This document shows positions 1-8,066 of a stretch of 64,000 nucleotides of DNA, one piece after another. The stretch covers positions 495,681 through 559,680 of the forward strand of contig CAWGCC010000027.1 in NCBI GenBank assembly GCA_963820965.1, written 5' to 3'. Numbering within the stretch: position 1 is the stretch's first letter; each line of letters starts with the position of its first letter. The notes beneath the pieces were generated by a model. The model did no database searches and was not told the origin of the DNA. It was given only the letters and a program-made list of their open reading frames with translations. The stretch comes from DATEDA01 sp963820965 (GTDB lineage Bacteria > Pseudomonadota > Gammaproteobacteria > Burkholderiales > SG8-39). Both the position numbers and the translations under genes were made by a program.

Positions 1-352
1 CCCGCGGAGAGGATGCGATGCAGCAGCAGCTCGTTTGCACGCTTTCGTTGGTCTTGGCGGGACGACTGCGGCGCGGACGTCGACTGCTGTCAAAGTCTGA
101 ACATCAGCTGCCCTCGTCGGATTGCTCCGAGCCTCGGCCGAGGCGGCCGGTGCGCACTTCAGCGGTGGCACGGTTCCGGTCGTGTGACAGGAATTGACAA
201 TCGATCGCGTGCGCGCCGGCGGCGAGGGTGGTTTCCGGGAAGACAGCTTCGCGAGTGGCGGTCGCGCGTGATTCGGGTCACGCCAGGCCACGCGGTCTGG
301 CGCGATCTCTGCTCTGCACCATGACTGATCGACTCGCGCAAGAAGGAGAGGC
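1..352. other. leading stretch without a recognisable gene
   Basis: I see no convincing coding frame here. Short open frames exist on both strands, but their residue composition (Arg/Ser/Pro-rich) is typical of GC-rich noncoding or shadow frames. The last bases (about 340-350) contain the AAGGAG ribosome binding site of the gene that starts at 353, so its promoter must lie here. The stretch may also hold the eroded end of a gene cut by the window edge. Confidence 0.5.
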
Positions 353-580
353 ATGACCCAGGAAGTCGTCACTGTCAGACCCGGAATCCGCAGGGGGTGG
401 GTCGTCTCGGTCGAGAAAAAGGACGGCGAGCTTCCCTTCTCGACGCGGCAACTTGCCCTGGACTTCGCTCGCGCGTATGCGCGGCTGCGCCGCGCCGGCA
501 TGGTGCAGATCGTGAACGAGAAGGGCATTCTCGAGCATGAGGAGCGCGTCCGGCTCGCGGCCGAGCGATCCGGCGGTTAG
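353..580 (+). CDS. small DUF2188-like hypothetical protein
   Basis: A 75-residue soluble protein with no signal peptide or membrane segment. An AAGGAG ribosome binding site sits just before the ATG. The layout (a beta-like segment WVVSVEKKDG, a helix with FARAYARLRR, then a segment VQIVNEKGILEHE) resembles the small DUF2188-type fold, in which a residue repeat helix is followed by an acidic tail. That assignment is by overall pattern only. A hairpin with a short T run at 625-651 could end its transcript, so it looks monocistronic. Function unknown. Confidence 0.6.
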   Translation: MTQEVVTVRPGIRRGWVVSVEKKDGELPFSTRQLALDFARAYARLRRAGMVQIVNEKGILEHEERVRLAAERSGG

Positions 581-624
581 GGCCGCTCAGTACGTCTTAC
601 GCGCGCGCCGGTTGATCTTCGAGT

Positions 625-651
625 CGGGGCATCTTCGCGGGTGCCCCGTTT
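625..651 (+). terminator. possible rho-independent terminator
   Basis: A 7-bp GC-rich stem, CGGGGCA (625-631) with TGCCCCG (642-648), a 10-nt loop and a following TTT. It lies 45 bases after the 353-580 gene and could also serve the converging gene that ends at 729. The T run is short. Confidence 0.4.
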
Positions 652-728
652 CAGCCGTCGGTACGCCTTACGCCCGCCCGGCGTCGACGCAAGATGCGCT
701 TCCAAGAGTGACTTCGGTTCGCGCGCCG

Positions 729-1898
729 CTACCTCATCTTGCAGTCCTGCACGTACGCGTCGCCGCGCGCGGTGAGGATCCTGCCGAGCGTCTTGTGCGC
801 GATCTTGCCGTCGGGGCCTTTGCTGACGACCTGCAGGTAGTAGTCCTGCACCGGGAACTGGTTGGCGTTGAACTTGAAATCGCCGCGCACGCTCTTGAAG
901 TCGGCCGACTTGATCGCCGCGCGCAGGGCTTCCTTGTTGTCGAGGTTGCCCTTCACCCTGCGAATCGCCGCGTCGAGCAGGAGGGCGGTGTCGTAACCGC
1001 TCGCCGCATACCCGGTCGGCAATCGCTTGTACTCCTTCTCGAACGCGGCGACGAACTTCCTGTTGGCCGCATTGTCCAGGTCGATCGTCCAGTGGCCGAG
1101 GCTGAAGAGGCCGAGCATCGGATCGCCGACCGCGCGGATGATGTCCTGGTCCGAACCCCAGAGCGGCACGACGAGCTGGATGTCCTTCGACATCCCCGAG
1201 GCCACGAACTGCTTGATGAAGTTGATCCCCATGCCGCCGGGGAGGAACACGTAGAGCGCCTCGGGCTTCGCGGCGCGGATCTGCGCGAGCTCGGCGGCGT
1301 AGTCGAGCTGGCCGAGCTTGGTGTACATCTCGTCCGCGAGCTTGCCCTTGTAGTAGCGCTTGAAGCCGTTCGCGGCGTCCTTGCCGCCCTGATAGTTGGG
1401 CGCGAGGAAGATCACGCTCTTGAAGCCGCGCTCGGTCACGTACTGACCGGCCGCTTCGCTGTAGGCCTCGCTCGGCCAGGAGGACACGAAGAAGAACGGA
1501 TTGCATTGTGCACCGGTGTATTGCGCCGGCCCGGCGTTCGGACCGATGAAGAACGTCTTCGAGTCGGTGATCTGGGGGGCGATCGCGAGCACGACGTTCG
1601 AGAACACGGTGCCGGTGACGAAGTCGACCCGGTCGCGCTTGACCAGGCGGTCGGCGTGCTGCTTGCCGGTATCCGGGTTGAGCTGATCGTCGGCGACGAT
1701 GACATCGGCCGCCAGCCCCCCGAGCTTCCCGCCATTCAGCTTCACCGCCAGGTTGAAGCCGTCGCGGATGTCGCCGCCGATGGCGGCGTTCGGGCCGGAC
1801 AGGGTGCTGATGAAGCCGATCTTGACCTTGTCGGCGGCCTGAGCGGCGAAGGCCGCGGCGCCGAGCAACGCCGCGACCAGGAGGTGACGCGCTTGCAT
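729..1898 (-). CDS. branched-chain-amino-acid-type ABC substrate-binding protein
   Basis: A 389-residue periplasmic binding protein of the LivJ/Peripla_BP_6 family. It starts with a clear Sec signal peptide (hydrophobic core LLVAALLGAAAFA, cleavage after AQA) and then the family opening DKVKIGFISTLSGPNAAIGG. Start at 1898 was chosen over the longer open frame because GAGGAGAG lies directly upstream and the signal peptide begins here. Length matches the family. No LivHMGF permease or ATPase genes are adjacent, so it is an orphan receptor, common in Burkholderiales. Ligand cannot be told from sequence; amino acids, aromatic acids and short-chain amides are all bound by relatives. Confidence 0.9.
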   Translation of the reverse strand: MQARHLLVAALLGAAAFAAQAADKVKIGFISTLSGPNAAIGGDIRDGFNLAVKLNGGKLGGLAADVIVADDQLNPDTGKQHADRLVKRDRVDFVTGTVFSNVVLAIAPQITDSKTFFIGPNAGPAQYTGAQCNPFFFVSSWPSEAYSEAAGQYVTERGFKSVIFLAPNYQGGKDAANGFKRYYKGKLADEMYTKLGQLDYAAELAQIRAAKPEALYVFLPGGMGINFIKQFVASGMSKDIQLVVPLWGSDQDIIRAVGDPMLGLFSLGHWTIDLDNAANRKFVAAFEKEYKRLPTGYAASGYDTALLLDAAIRRVKGNLDNKEALRAAIKSADFKSVRGDFKFNANQFPVQDYYLQVVSKGPDGKIAHKTLGRILTARGDAYVQDCKMR

Positions 1899-2111
1899 TG
1901 GGCTCTCCTCAACGAGATGCGACGAACCCGCTGTTGTCGTGAGCGGCGCGGGTCGCTGCATTCTAAGCCCAGAAGGACTCGGGATCGCGTCCCGCGGAGC
2001 TCGGTCACGCAAGCTCGCCCCGATAGGAAGCGCCGGGGAGTGCGGGCAAAAGGCCTCCGCCGCCTCCATGGCGGCGCGCTTGCCACCAGCTCGGACGGGG
2101 TACCCGCCGCC

Positions 2112-2642
2112 TCAGTTGACGAGGAGCTCGAGCTCGTCGCCGCCGATCCATCTCACGCGGTCCCCGACGCCGTATAGCGTGGCGTCGGCGCGCCGCACGA
2201 AGCGATAGGAGCCGTCGTCCAGCCGCACGGTGACCTCGTAGGTGGTCTCGCGCATGCGGGCGTACATCTCCGGCGTGCCGACGCCGCCGATGTAGGGTTT
2301 GTCGGCGCCTTGCCCGCCGAGCGGGAGGTAGATCACCGCGCCGATCAGATTCTGCTGGGTCGGGTTGCCGGGGCCGCCGCCACCGGGCACCGGGCTGACC
2401 GCGCCGGACGGGAGCCCGCGCTCGGTGTTGACCTCGCGGATCGAGACGATCCGGCCGCAGGCTTCGCACGGCTCGCCCGCGCGCGGCGCGGGGGCGACGC
2501 GCGGCGGCGGCGGCTTCAGGTCGGGGATGCGATACGACTGCGCCGAGGCGGCCAGCGCGATGCCGCCGGCCAGCGCGGCGGCGAGCCGGCGGATGCCGCT
2601 CGCGCGCGGCCAGGGCGCGCTCCGTGTCGCGCGCGCCGGCAT
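2112..2642 (-). CDS. exported hypothetical protein with Pro/Gly-rich linker
   Basis: A 176-residue protein with a basic N-terminus and a hydrophobic core (LAAALAGGIALAASA), so probably exported. A proline-rich stretch is followed by a CEAC pair (about residues 59-62) and the segment CGRIVSIREVN, a pattern seen in SlyB-like outer-membrane proteins. A Gly-rich loop follows and the end is beta-rich (YEVTVRLDDGSYRFV). It begins 3 bp after the stop of the 2646-3503 gene, so the two are probably cotranscribed. Function unknown. Confidence 0.7.
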   Translation of the reverse strand: MPARATRSAPWPRASGIRRLAAALAGGIALAASAQSYRIPDLKPPPPRVAPAPRAGEPCEACGRIVSIREVNTERGLPSGAVSPVPGGGGPGNPTQQNLIGAVIYLPLGGQGADKPYIGGVGTPEMYARMRETTYEVTVRLDDGSYRFVRRADATLYGVGDRVRWIGGDELELLVN

Positions 2643-2645
2643 GCG

Positions 2646-3503
2646 CTACTCGGCGATGCCCTGGACGAAATAGGTGGCCGAGAGCAGCGCGCTCGGCGGG
2701 CCGAGCGGACCGAGCCAGCGGTCGTACACCTTCGCGATGTCGCCGCTGCGGAAAAGGCGCGCGAGCACGCGGTTGACCGCGAGGCGGTAGTCGTGTTCGC
2801 CGCTCGGCAGCGCGAACGCGTAGGGCTCGATCGAGAAGTCCTCGTCGAGCAGCCGGTACGTCGCCCCGCTGCCCGGCTTGGCGAGGAACTGGCCGACGAG
2901 CGTGGTCCGGTCGGCGGCGAACCCTTCGACCTTCGATTCCTCCACCAGCTTGAACCCCTCGGGCCGCGTGCTCACCGTGAGCACCTCGGCGTTCGGCGCA
3001 TAGCGCGCGAGCGAGGCGCGCAGGGCCTGCTCGGTGGTGGTGCCCTTGATGACCGCGACGCGCTTGCCGTTGAGGTCGGCGAGGCGGCCGAGCCCGGAGC
3101 CGGCCTTGGTGAGGACGCTCCCGCCGTCGACGAAGGTGATCAGGCTGAAATCGACGTTGCGCTGGCGCGCGAGCGTCCAGGTCGTCGTGCTGCACTCGAG
3201 GTCCACCCGCCGTGCGCTCACCGCTTCCAGGCGGTTCTGGATCGTCAGCGCGACCCAGCGGTGCTCCAGCTTCGCGAGGCCGAGTTGCGCGCCGATGCCG
3301 CGCGCGATCTCGCGGCACAGGTCGACCGAGTAGCCCTGCGGCTCGCCCTTCGCATCGACGAAGGAGAAGGGGGCGGCGTTCTCGATGTATCCCAGCGAAA
3401 TCGCGCCGTCGCGGCGGATCTTCTCGAGCGTTCCGGTCTGCGCAAACGCCGGCGCGGCGAGTGCGCACGACAGGGCGATGACGAGCAATGTCCGGGGGAG
3501 CAT
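2646..3503 (-). CDS. amino-acid ABC transporter substrate-binding protein (GltI/SBP_bac_3 type)
   Basis: A 285-residue periplasmic protein with a signal peptide ending AFAQ. The family signature follows: GTLEKIRRDGAISLGYIENA, then a FSFVDAKGEPQGYSVDLC segment that forms the amino-acid pocket, and LNGKRVAVIKGTTTE in the second lobe. Related proteins bind glutamate/aspartate or polar amino acids. No permease or ATPase genes lie next to it. The downstream exported protein (2112-2642) follows after 3 bp on the same strand. The start ATG has only a weak ribosome binding site. Confidence 0.9.
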   Translation of the reverse strand: MLPRTLLVIALSCALAAPAFAQTGTLEKIRRDGAISLGYIENAAPFSFVDAKGEPQGYSVDLCREIARGIGAQLGLAKLEHRWVALTIQNRLEAVSARRVDLECSTTTWTLARQRNVDFSLITFVDGGSVLTKAGSGLGRLADLNGKRVAVIKGTTTEQALRASLARYAPNAEVLTVSTRPEGFKLVEESKVEGFAADRTTLVGQFLAKPGSGATYRLLDEDFSIEPYAFALPSGEHDYRLAVNRVLARLFRSGDIAKVYDRWLGPLGPPSALLSATYFVQGIAE

Positions 3504-3639
3504 AGTGCCCGCATTCTATGTGTTCGCGGAGCGGTGCGCAGGCGCGGCCGTGTGGAGACGGCCTCGTGTCCGTCATCGCCACAGCCCATGTCGGCGTGGC
3601 GATGGCTGTCCCGGCCTGGCGGAAATATTCAGGCTCGCA

Positions 3640-3669
3640 CTTTGATTGTCGCGACGGCGCCCCCATCTA
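3640..3669 (+). promoter_or_regulatory. sigma32-like heat-shock promoter upstream of hsp20
   Basis: CTTTGAT (3640-3646), a 14-bp spacer, then CCCCATCTA (3661-3669). This is close to the known heat-shock consensus CTTGAAA-N11-16-CCCATnT. It points at the Hsp20 gene and leaves a leader of about 70 bases. Promoter activity is inferred from the match and the gene it serves. Confidence 0.65.
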
Positions 3670-3738
3670 TCAGTAAATGGGCAACGCGTGAGCAGGCATT
3701 CACAGCCGACTGGTTGGAATTTTTGATAGGAGAACAGA

Positions 3739-4164
3739 ATGGTAAACATCACACGCCTTAATCCGCTCGAGGATGCCTTCGGGTTGTTCCGTGGCGTCCC
3801 CGTGTGGCTGCCTAACCCGGAGGCGCGTGCGCCCGCGCCGATGGAGTTCCGCATGGATGTAACCGAGAACGACAACGAGTATCGAGTGCTGGCCGAACTG
3901 CCCGGCGTCAAGAAGGAAGAGATCGTCATAACCATTGACGGCAACGAAGTTGCGGTATCCGCGGACGTGAAGCACGAAAAAGACGTCAAGAACGACGAGA
4001 CGGTGCTTCGCTCCGAGCGCTATTACGGCAAGATTCAGCGCGCGTTCGCGCTCGGTCATGAGGTCGACGAAACGACCGCCCAAGCCAAGTACAACGACGG
4101 TGTGCTGGAACTGACGCTGCCGAAGAAAACCGCAGCGGCGGCGAAAAGGGTCGCGGTGCATTAA
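3739..4164 (+). CDS. small heat shock protein, Hsp20/alpha-crystallin family
   Basis: A 141-residue cytoplasmic ATP-independent holdase. The N-terminal arm (LNPLEDAFGLFRGVPVWLP) is followed by the alpha-crystallin domain from about residue 38: FRMDVTENDNEYRVLAELPG, then VKKEEIVITIDGNEVAVSA, and the conserved C-terminal beta signature YNDGVLELTLPKK. Length is normal for bacterial Hsp20. AGGAG lies about 8 bases before the ATG. A sigma32-like promoter upstream (3640-3669) and a hairpin terminator downstream (4247-4266) suggest a single-gene heat-inducible unit. Confidence 0.95.
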   Translation: MVNITRLNPLEDAFGLFRGVPVWLPNPEARAPAPMEFRMDVTENDNEYRVLAELPGVKKEEIVITIDGNEVAVSADVKHEKDVKNDETVLRSERYYGKIQRAFALGHEVDETTAQAKYNDGVLELTLPKKTAAAAKRVAVH

Positions 4165-4246
4165 GCGGACCTATGCACCCTGGAATCAAGGTGGCCGTCT
4201 GAGATGTCGAGTATTCCGCCACCCGCAGTTGAATCGTAGGTACACA

Positions 4247-4266
4247 GACCCCGCTTCGGCGGGGTC
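4247..4266 (+). terminator. hairpin terminator after hsp20
   Basis: A perfect 8-bp stem GACCCCGC / GCGGGGTC with a stable TTCG tetraloop, followed by a T-rich GTTGTTGATT. It lies about 80 bases after the Hsp20 stop. Beyond it, up to 4553, I see no gene; the bases just before 4554 hold the ribosome binding site of the next gene. Confidence 0.7.
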
Positions 4267-4553
4267 GTTGTTGATTGAGAGAGCACTTCGATCCGAAGCT
4301 GGCGAAGTGCTCCGCCACCAGGCGGATGGTCTGGGGAATCACCCCTGTCGAGACCGCCCCTTCAGTGACTGACCCACGCCAGAAATAAGCCAGCCTATGT
4401 TCGGTAGTGAACAGAGGGCCTGGCGCGAAAGGCGGAGGATCGATCTACCAAAGCGCCCGTTGGTCCGAGGTCGCGAAAACTTGGCGATGAGCGCCTGTAG
4501 CTACGAGTATCCGCTCGGCGCTGAGTTCACAACGGCAATTGGAGGTACTTTTC

Positions 4554-4901
4554 ATGAAACGAGAAACTTCGGAGAAGGTCAAGTATGGAGTTTGGGGCCT
4601 CATAGGCGGGGCGGCGGTCGCGATGATTGTCGGCTTTGGCTGGGGCGGCTGGGTAACGGGGGGCACCGCCAAGGGGAAGACCGACGAGGCAGTATTGGCG
4701 AGCCGGGCTGCGATCTGTGTTGCCCAATTCATGAAGGCACCGAACCACGATCGGGAGCTCGTAGCATTCAACGCGGCAGATTCGTGGAAGCGAGGTGAAT
4801 TCATCGGGAAAGGGGGCTGGGACAAGATGCCTGGGCAGGGAGAGGCCGGCGTTGCTGTGGCTGACGCCTGCGCCAGGGGGATTGAGCTTGCCGCAAAATA
4901 A
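4554..4901 (+). CDS. small single-pass membrane protein, conserved hypothetical
   Basis: A 115-residue protein. The start at 4554 is fixed by GGAGG at 4541-4545, 8 bases upstream. A short cytoplasmic N-terminus is followed by one Gly-rich membrane segment (about residues 10-30, YGVWGLIGGAAVAMIVGFGW). A soluble domain follows with two cysteines (AICVAQFM and ADACARG) that could form a disulfide if the domain faces the periplasm. It stands alone between two terminators. I do not recognise a functional family. Confidence 0.75.
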   Translation: MKRETSEKVKYGVWGLIGGAAVAMIVGFGWGGWVTGGTAKGKTDEAVLASRAAICVAQFMKAPNHDRELVAFNAADSWKRGEFIGKGGWDKMPGQGEAGVAVADACARGIELAAK

Positions 4902-4986
4902 ACCGGCTGTGCGACGCGATCCATCTTCCCTGCGAAATGGAAACTGGATGAGATAGAGTAGCTCTCTGGTTCCGACTGCACGACGC

Positions 4987-5014
4987 ACGGGCCGCCCGTT
5001 GGGTGGCCCGTTTT
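4987..5014 (+). terminator. rho-independent terminator
   Basis: An 11-bp stem with one G-U pair, ACGGGCCGCCC (4987-4997) against GGGTGGCCCGT (5001-5011), a 3-nt loop and TTT after it. It ends the gene at 4554-4901. Confidence 0.75.
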
Positions 5015-5057
5015 GCTGAAGGGGAAGCAAACTGCTGAAGGCTGGGTGCCGCTCGGC

Positions 5058-5133
5058 GGCCAAGGAGGACACAGAGATGGGTTTCATCTAGCAGGTCTCT
5101 GTATTCGCTACGCTCTCTGTGTCCTCCGTGGCC
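5058..5133. repeat. 20-bp inverted repeat of the accacggaggacacagag type
   Basis: The arms are 5058-5077 (GGCCAAGGAGGACACAGAGA) and 5114-5133, 19 of 20 bases pairing across a 36-base loop. The arm resembles the short GGAGGACACAGAGA-type repeat that I recall being scattered between genes in many Proteobacteria. It lies between two convergent genes, right after the terminator at 4987-5014, and could act as a bidirectional terminator or a REP-like element. Confidence 0.7.
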
Positions 5134-5139
5134 ATTCCC

Positions 5140-6012
5140 TTACTCTTCTAGCATCTTCATCGCTTGAACGAGACTCTTCTTCATGCGGTTGAACGAGTCG
5201 GCCAGCACGCCGATCTCGTCCTTGCCGCGCGCATGGAAGTCGGGCACGTCCATGTTGCCCAGGCTCAATTGGTCGGCGAGCTTGGAGAGCCTGGTGACCG
5301 GCCGGATCACCATTGCGAACAGCATCGAGTTCAGCGCAATGCCGATGAGAATGAACACGACGGCGAGCGACAGCATGAAGGTCCGATACGCCGCGGCCGC
5401 ACGCTGGTGCGGCACTGCCGTCGGGACCGAGACCACTTGCGCGCCGATGATCTCGTTCAGCTGCCAGCCGAAGCCGTTCGCCGGACCATAGCGGTCGACT
5501 AGCGTTTTCGGCGCAGCCTCTACGGTGCTGTGGCAGACCAGGCACGCGGCGTCCTTGATCTGGATCGGGCGTGCGATGTAGAGCGAGCGGCCGGTCGGCG
5601 TCTCGCGCTCGCCGATGATCTCGCCCCGATCATGGCCGCTGCGGAACTGGTTGACGATGTCCGTCTCCCAGTCGACCGCGCGGTTCCGGGGATTGGTCGG
5701 GTTGAGCGTCGCCTCCTTGTAGGCGTAGTCGCTGAACTTCTTGCGCAGGCCGTTCACGACCTCGGCGGCCGAGTAGGCCGGTATCGACTGCGGCAGGAAA
5801 GCGTATTTCATCTGCGTCTCGAGCAACGGCCCGATCTGGCCCGCCGTGTACGCTCGCGTCGCGAGCGCGGTCTCCATCACCAACCGCGCGTTTTGCAGAA
5901 TCTCTTCGCGGGCGTTTTGCTGCAGCAACTGATTGGAGGTGTACCCAGCGACGCCGAGCCCGATGAGAAAGATCGCGACGAACACCAGGTTGAATTTGAG
6001 GATCAGCTTCAT
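5140..6012 (-). CDS. membrane sensor with DUF3365/Tll0287-like heme domain and HAMP
   Basis: A 290-residue inner-membrane protein. An N-terminal membrane anchor (LVFVAIFLIGLGVAGY) precedes a periplasmic DUF3365 (Tll0287-like) domain carrying a CxxCH heme-c-type motif (CLVCH, about residue 162). A second membrane segment (FMLSLAVVFILIGIALNSML) and a C-terminal HAMP domain follow. There is no kinase, GGDEF or methyl-acceptor output, so it should signal through a partner. Start at ATG 6012 was preferred to a TTG two codons upstream because AAGGAG lies 8 bases before it. The heme motif suggests redox or gas sensing; this is inference from the family. Confidence 0.85.
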   Translation of the reverse strand: MKLILKFNLVFVAIFLIGLGVAGYTSNQLLQQNAREEILQNARLVMETALATRAYTAGQIGPLLETQMKYAFLPQSIPAYSAAEVVNGLRKKFSDYAYKEATLNPTNPRNRAVDWETDIVNQFRSGHDRGEIIGERETPTGRSLYIARPIQIKDAACLVCHSTVEAAPKTLVDRYGPANGFGWQLNEIIGAQVVSVPTAVPHQRAAAAYRTFMLSLAVVFILIGIALNSMLFAMVIRPVTRLSKLADQLSLGNMDVPDFHARGKDEIGVLADSFNRMKKSLVQAMKMLEE

Positions 6013-6040
6013 TTCCAAATCTCCTTAGTGGCTCACGCGA

Positions 6041-6250
6041 CTATTGGTTCCTCGGCGGCGCCCCCTCGACGGTCACAGGGTCCTCCGGCTGCGGCTCGGG
6101 GAGCGGCCGCGACGCGATCACCGGCGCCGACGGAGGCGGCGGCGACGCAATCTGGGGGGCTTCGGCTTGTATTTCTCCGGGAACAGGATTCGGTCCCATT
6201 CGGGGTGGAAGCGCAGATTGGCGATCAGCGCCTCCGCGGTCGCAAGGGAT
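6041..6250 (-). pseudogene. 3-prime remnant of an unidentified gene cut by a repeat
   Basis: Read on the minus strand from the left edge of the repeat at 6253, the frame gives LRFHPEWDRILFPEKYKPKP. After a single-base slip in a run of C near 6155 it continues as a proline-rich tail (QIASPPPPSAPVIASRPLPE and on) to a TAG at 6041-6043. The start is missing because the repeat abuts it. I do not recognise the family. The one-base slip lies in a homopolymer and could be a sequencing error, but the missing 5-prime end is not explained that way. Confidence 0.5.
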
Positions 6251-6252
6251 TG

Positions 6253-6378
6253 TTCTGCGGACGCTGCGCGCGGAACATCGGACGGACGGGCGTGCCCTGC
6301 GCGCGGCGGGGCGTGCGTGGCATCGCCAGCCTAGCCGCGATCAGGGTGCAAGTCGCTGTTCCTCCTGGAGGATCTGCC
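6253..6378. repeat. 126-bp direct repeat, copy 1
   Basis: It matches 7891-8016 over 126 bases with only 4 differences, all in the first 25 bases; the last hundred are identical. Both copies have the same orientation and flank a 1.5-kb segment holding tctC and a broken TPR gene. On the minus strand both read through without stops (for example ADPPGGTATCTLIAARLAMP), but there is no plausible start or ribosome binding site. Confidence 0.9.
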
Positions 6379-6488
6379 TGCCGGGTACACAATATCCTGG
6401 ACATCGGGTTGCGGTTTTGATCTGCGCCCGCGTTAGCGGGCGGCCGCTCGTATCCAAGCGGGCGCCGTTGAGGCGACATCAATCGTTC

Positions 6489-7457
6489 TCACTCGGGCTT
6501 GATACCGGCCGCTTTGACCAGCGCAGCGTTCACAGCGATTTCCTCTTGGACATACGCGTCAAACTCGTTCGACGTCATGACCATCGGATCGAGGCCAAGT
6601 ATGGCCAGCCTCTCCCGCACCTTGGGCACTTGCAGCGCTTTCAGCGTCTCGTCGTGAAGTTTGTCAACGACATCGCGCGGCGTCTTCGCCGGTAGAAAGA
6701 GACCGAACCAGATCGGATACTCGGCGTTGGCAAAACCGGCTTCCAAGGTGGTCGGCACGTCGGGCAACGCGGCGGCACGTTTGGCGCCGTTCACCACGAG
6801 CGCAGCGAGTTTGCCCCCCCGAACATGTGGCAGGACAAGCCCGACTGGCCCAAAGAAGAAGTCAATCCGTCCGGCCATCACTTCGGACATGGCTTCCGCG
6901 CCGCCTTTGAACGGAATATGCACGGCCACCACCCCCGCGCTTGACAGGAACCGCTCCGCGCTCAGATGGGTTGCGGTGCCGATACCGACCGAAGAGAAGT
7001 TGAGCGCGCCCGGCTTGGCTTTGCCTGCGGCGACGAGGTCGCCAACTGTCCTGAAACCCTTCGCCGGCGAAACGACCATCACGGCCGCCGAAATACCGAG
7101 CGGCACGACCGCCGCAAAATCACGCGCGGGATCGTAGCTCAGGTTTGAATAGAGCGACGGCGAGATTGTGTGCGCGGACCCGAAGGCGAGAATGGTGTAA
7201 CCATCGGGATCCGACTTGGCGACGAAAGCTGTCCCGATCGTGCCCCCGGCGCCGCTTCGGTTCTCCACGACGATGGGCTGCCCGAGCTGCAGCGAGAGCT
7301 GCTCGAAGACCGCCCGCGGGACAATGTCGGTGGTGCTGCCCGCTGCAACCGGCACAATGACCCGCATAGGTTTCGTCGGCCAGGTCTGTGCCCCAACGTC
7401 TATTGTCGCTAGGGCGAGGCCGACCGCAGGCAGTACCACCAGGTAAATCAGTTTCAT
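6489..7457 (-). CDS. TctC/Bug-family tricarboxylate-type solute-binding protein
   Basis: A 322-residue periplasmic receptor. The signal peptide (LVVLPAVGLALATIDVGA) is followed by the Bug-family opening WPTKPMRVIVPVAAGSTTDI, then VENRSGAGGTIGTAFVAKSD and the late signature LPDVPTTLEAGF. Known members bind carboxylates, amino acids or aromatic acids in the first step of TTT transport. No tctA/tctB genes are nearby, the usual situation in Burkholderiales. Start at 7457 follows GAGGAGGAAGTC. The gene lies between two copies of a 126-bp repeat. Confidence 0.93.
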   Translation of the reverse strand: MKLIYLVVLPAVGLALATIDVGAQTWPTKPMRVIVPVAAGSTTDIVPRAVFEQLSLQLGQPIVVENRSGAGGTIGTAFVAKSDPDGYTILAFGSAHTISPSLYSNLSYDPARDFAAVVPLGISAAVMVVSPAKGFRTVGDLVAAGKAKPGALNFSSVGIGTATHLSAERFLSSAGVVAVHIPFKGGAEAMSEVMAGRIDFFFGPVGLVLPHVRGGKLAALVVNGAKRAAALPDVPTTLEAGFANAEYPIWFGLFLPAKTPRDVVDKLHDETLKALQVPKVRERLAILGLDPMVMTSNEFDAYVQEEIAVNAALVKAAGIKPE

Positions 7458-7890
7458 GACTTCCTCCTCGTCACGCCAGGGCTCCTCGCGTAGCGATTCT
7501 CCATAGCGAGATGCTTCTCGGTGCTGTCCTCGAGATCGGCGGCGGCGCGTATGTGCTTCAGCGCATCCGCGCGGTTGCCCTGAGCGTGCGCGAGCCAAGC
7601 CTGCGCTGCAAGAATCTGGATCTCCACCTGCTCTGCAAAGTAGGACTGATTCGCCTTCTCCAATGCAGCCCGCTGCTCCTTGAGCTTGTCGATGTCGGCT
7701 TGCGCGGCAGCTTGGTCGCCGCTGTGCGCTGCGCCCAGTGCCCGCGCAAAATGCGTCATTGCTTCGCCCGCCGGTAGGCCGGTGCCGACCGATTTCAGTT
7801 GCGCAGCGCCCTGCCAGTCCTGGCGCTCCAGCGAATAGCGAGCAGGAACGGCCGCTACCGCCATACTCACCAAGCGTGGGCGACGGATTA
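7454..7890 (-). pseudogene. internal fragment of a tetratricopeptide-repeat protein
   Basis: The minus frame reads VPARYSLERQDWQGAAQL, then MTHFARALGAAHSGDQAAAQ and ends EKHLAMENR before running into unrelated residues and a stop overlapping the tctC start. In intact relatives this block lies in the middle of a much longer TPR protein, and AMENR is followed by a LYPMRELLGDLLLE-like segment missing here. The 5-prime side is cut by the repeat at 7891. Both ends are therefore lost, so it is a remnant. Family identification is from recall of the conserved wording. Confidence 0.65.
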
Positions 7891-8016
7891 TTCTGCGCAC
7901 GATGCGCGCAGGACATCGGACGGACGGGCGTGCCCTGCGCGCGGCGGGGCGTGCGTGGCATCGCCAGCCTAGCCGCGATCAGGGTGCAAGTCGCTGTTCC
8001 TCCTGGAGGATCTGCC
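7891..8016. repeat. 126-bp direct repeat, copy 2
   Basis: Second copy of the element at 6253-6378, same orientation, start-to-start distance 1638 bp. It lies about 50 bases upstream of the response regulator start, so it may carry or interrupt that gene's promoter. Confidence 0.9.
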
Positions 8017-8066
8017 CGCTGCGCTACACTTGACCGGGTGGAAAGGGCTAGCCCAAGAGGGCCGGA

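Noticed and set aside
4165..4553. Small gene between hsp20 and the 4554 gene
   Set aside because: Open frames here overlap the hsp20 terminator and have no ribosome binding site; only the hairpin and the next gene's signals are supported.
6253..8016. Integron-type cassette with attC sites
   Set aside because: The repeats have a fitting length and lie at gene edges, but I see no R/L box core sites, no integrase, and no imperfect palindromic structure of the attC kind.
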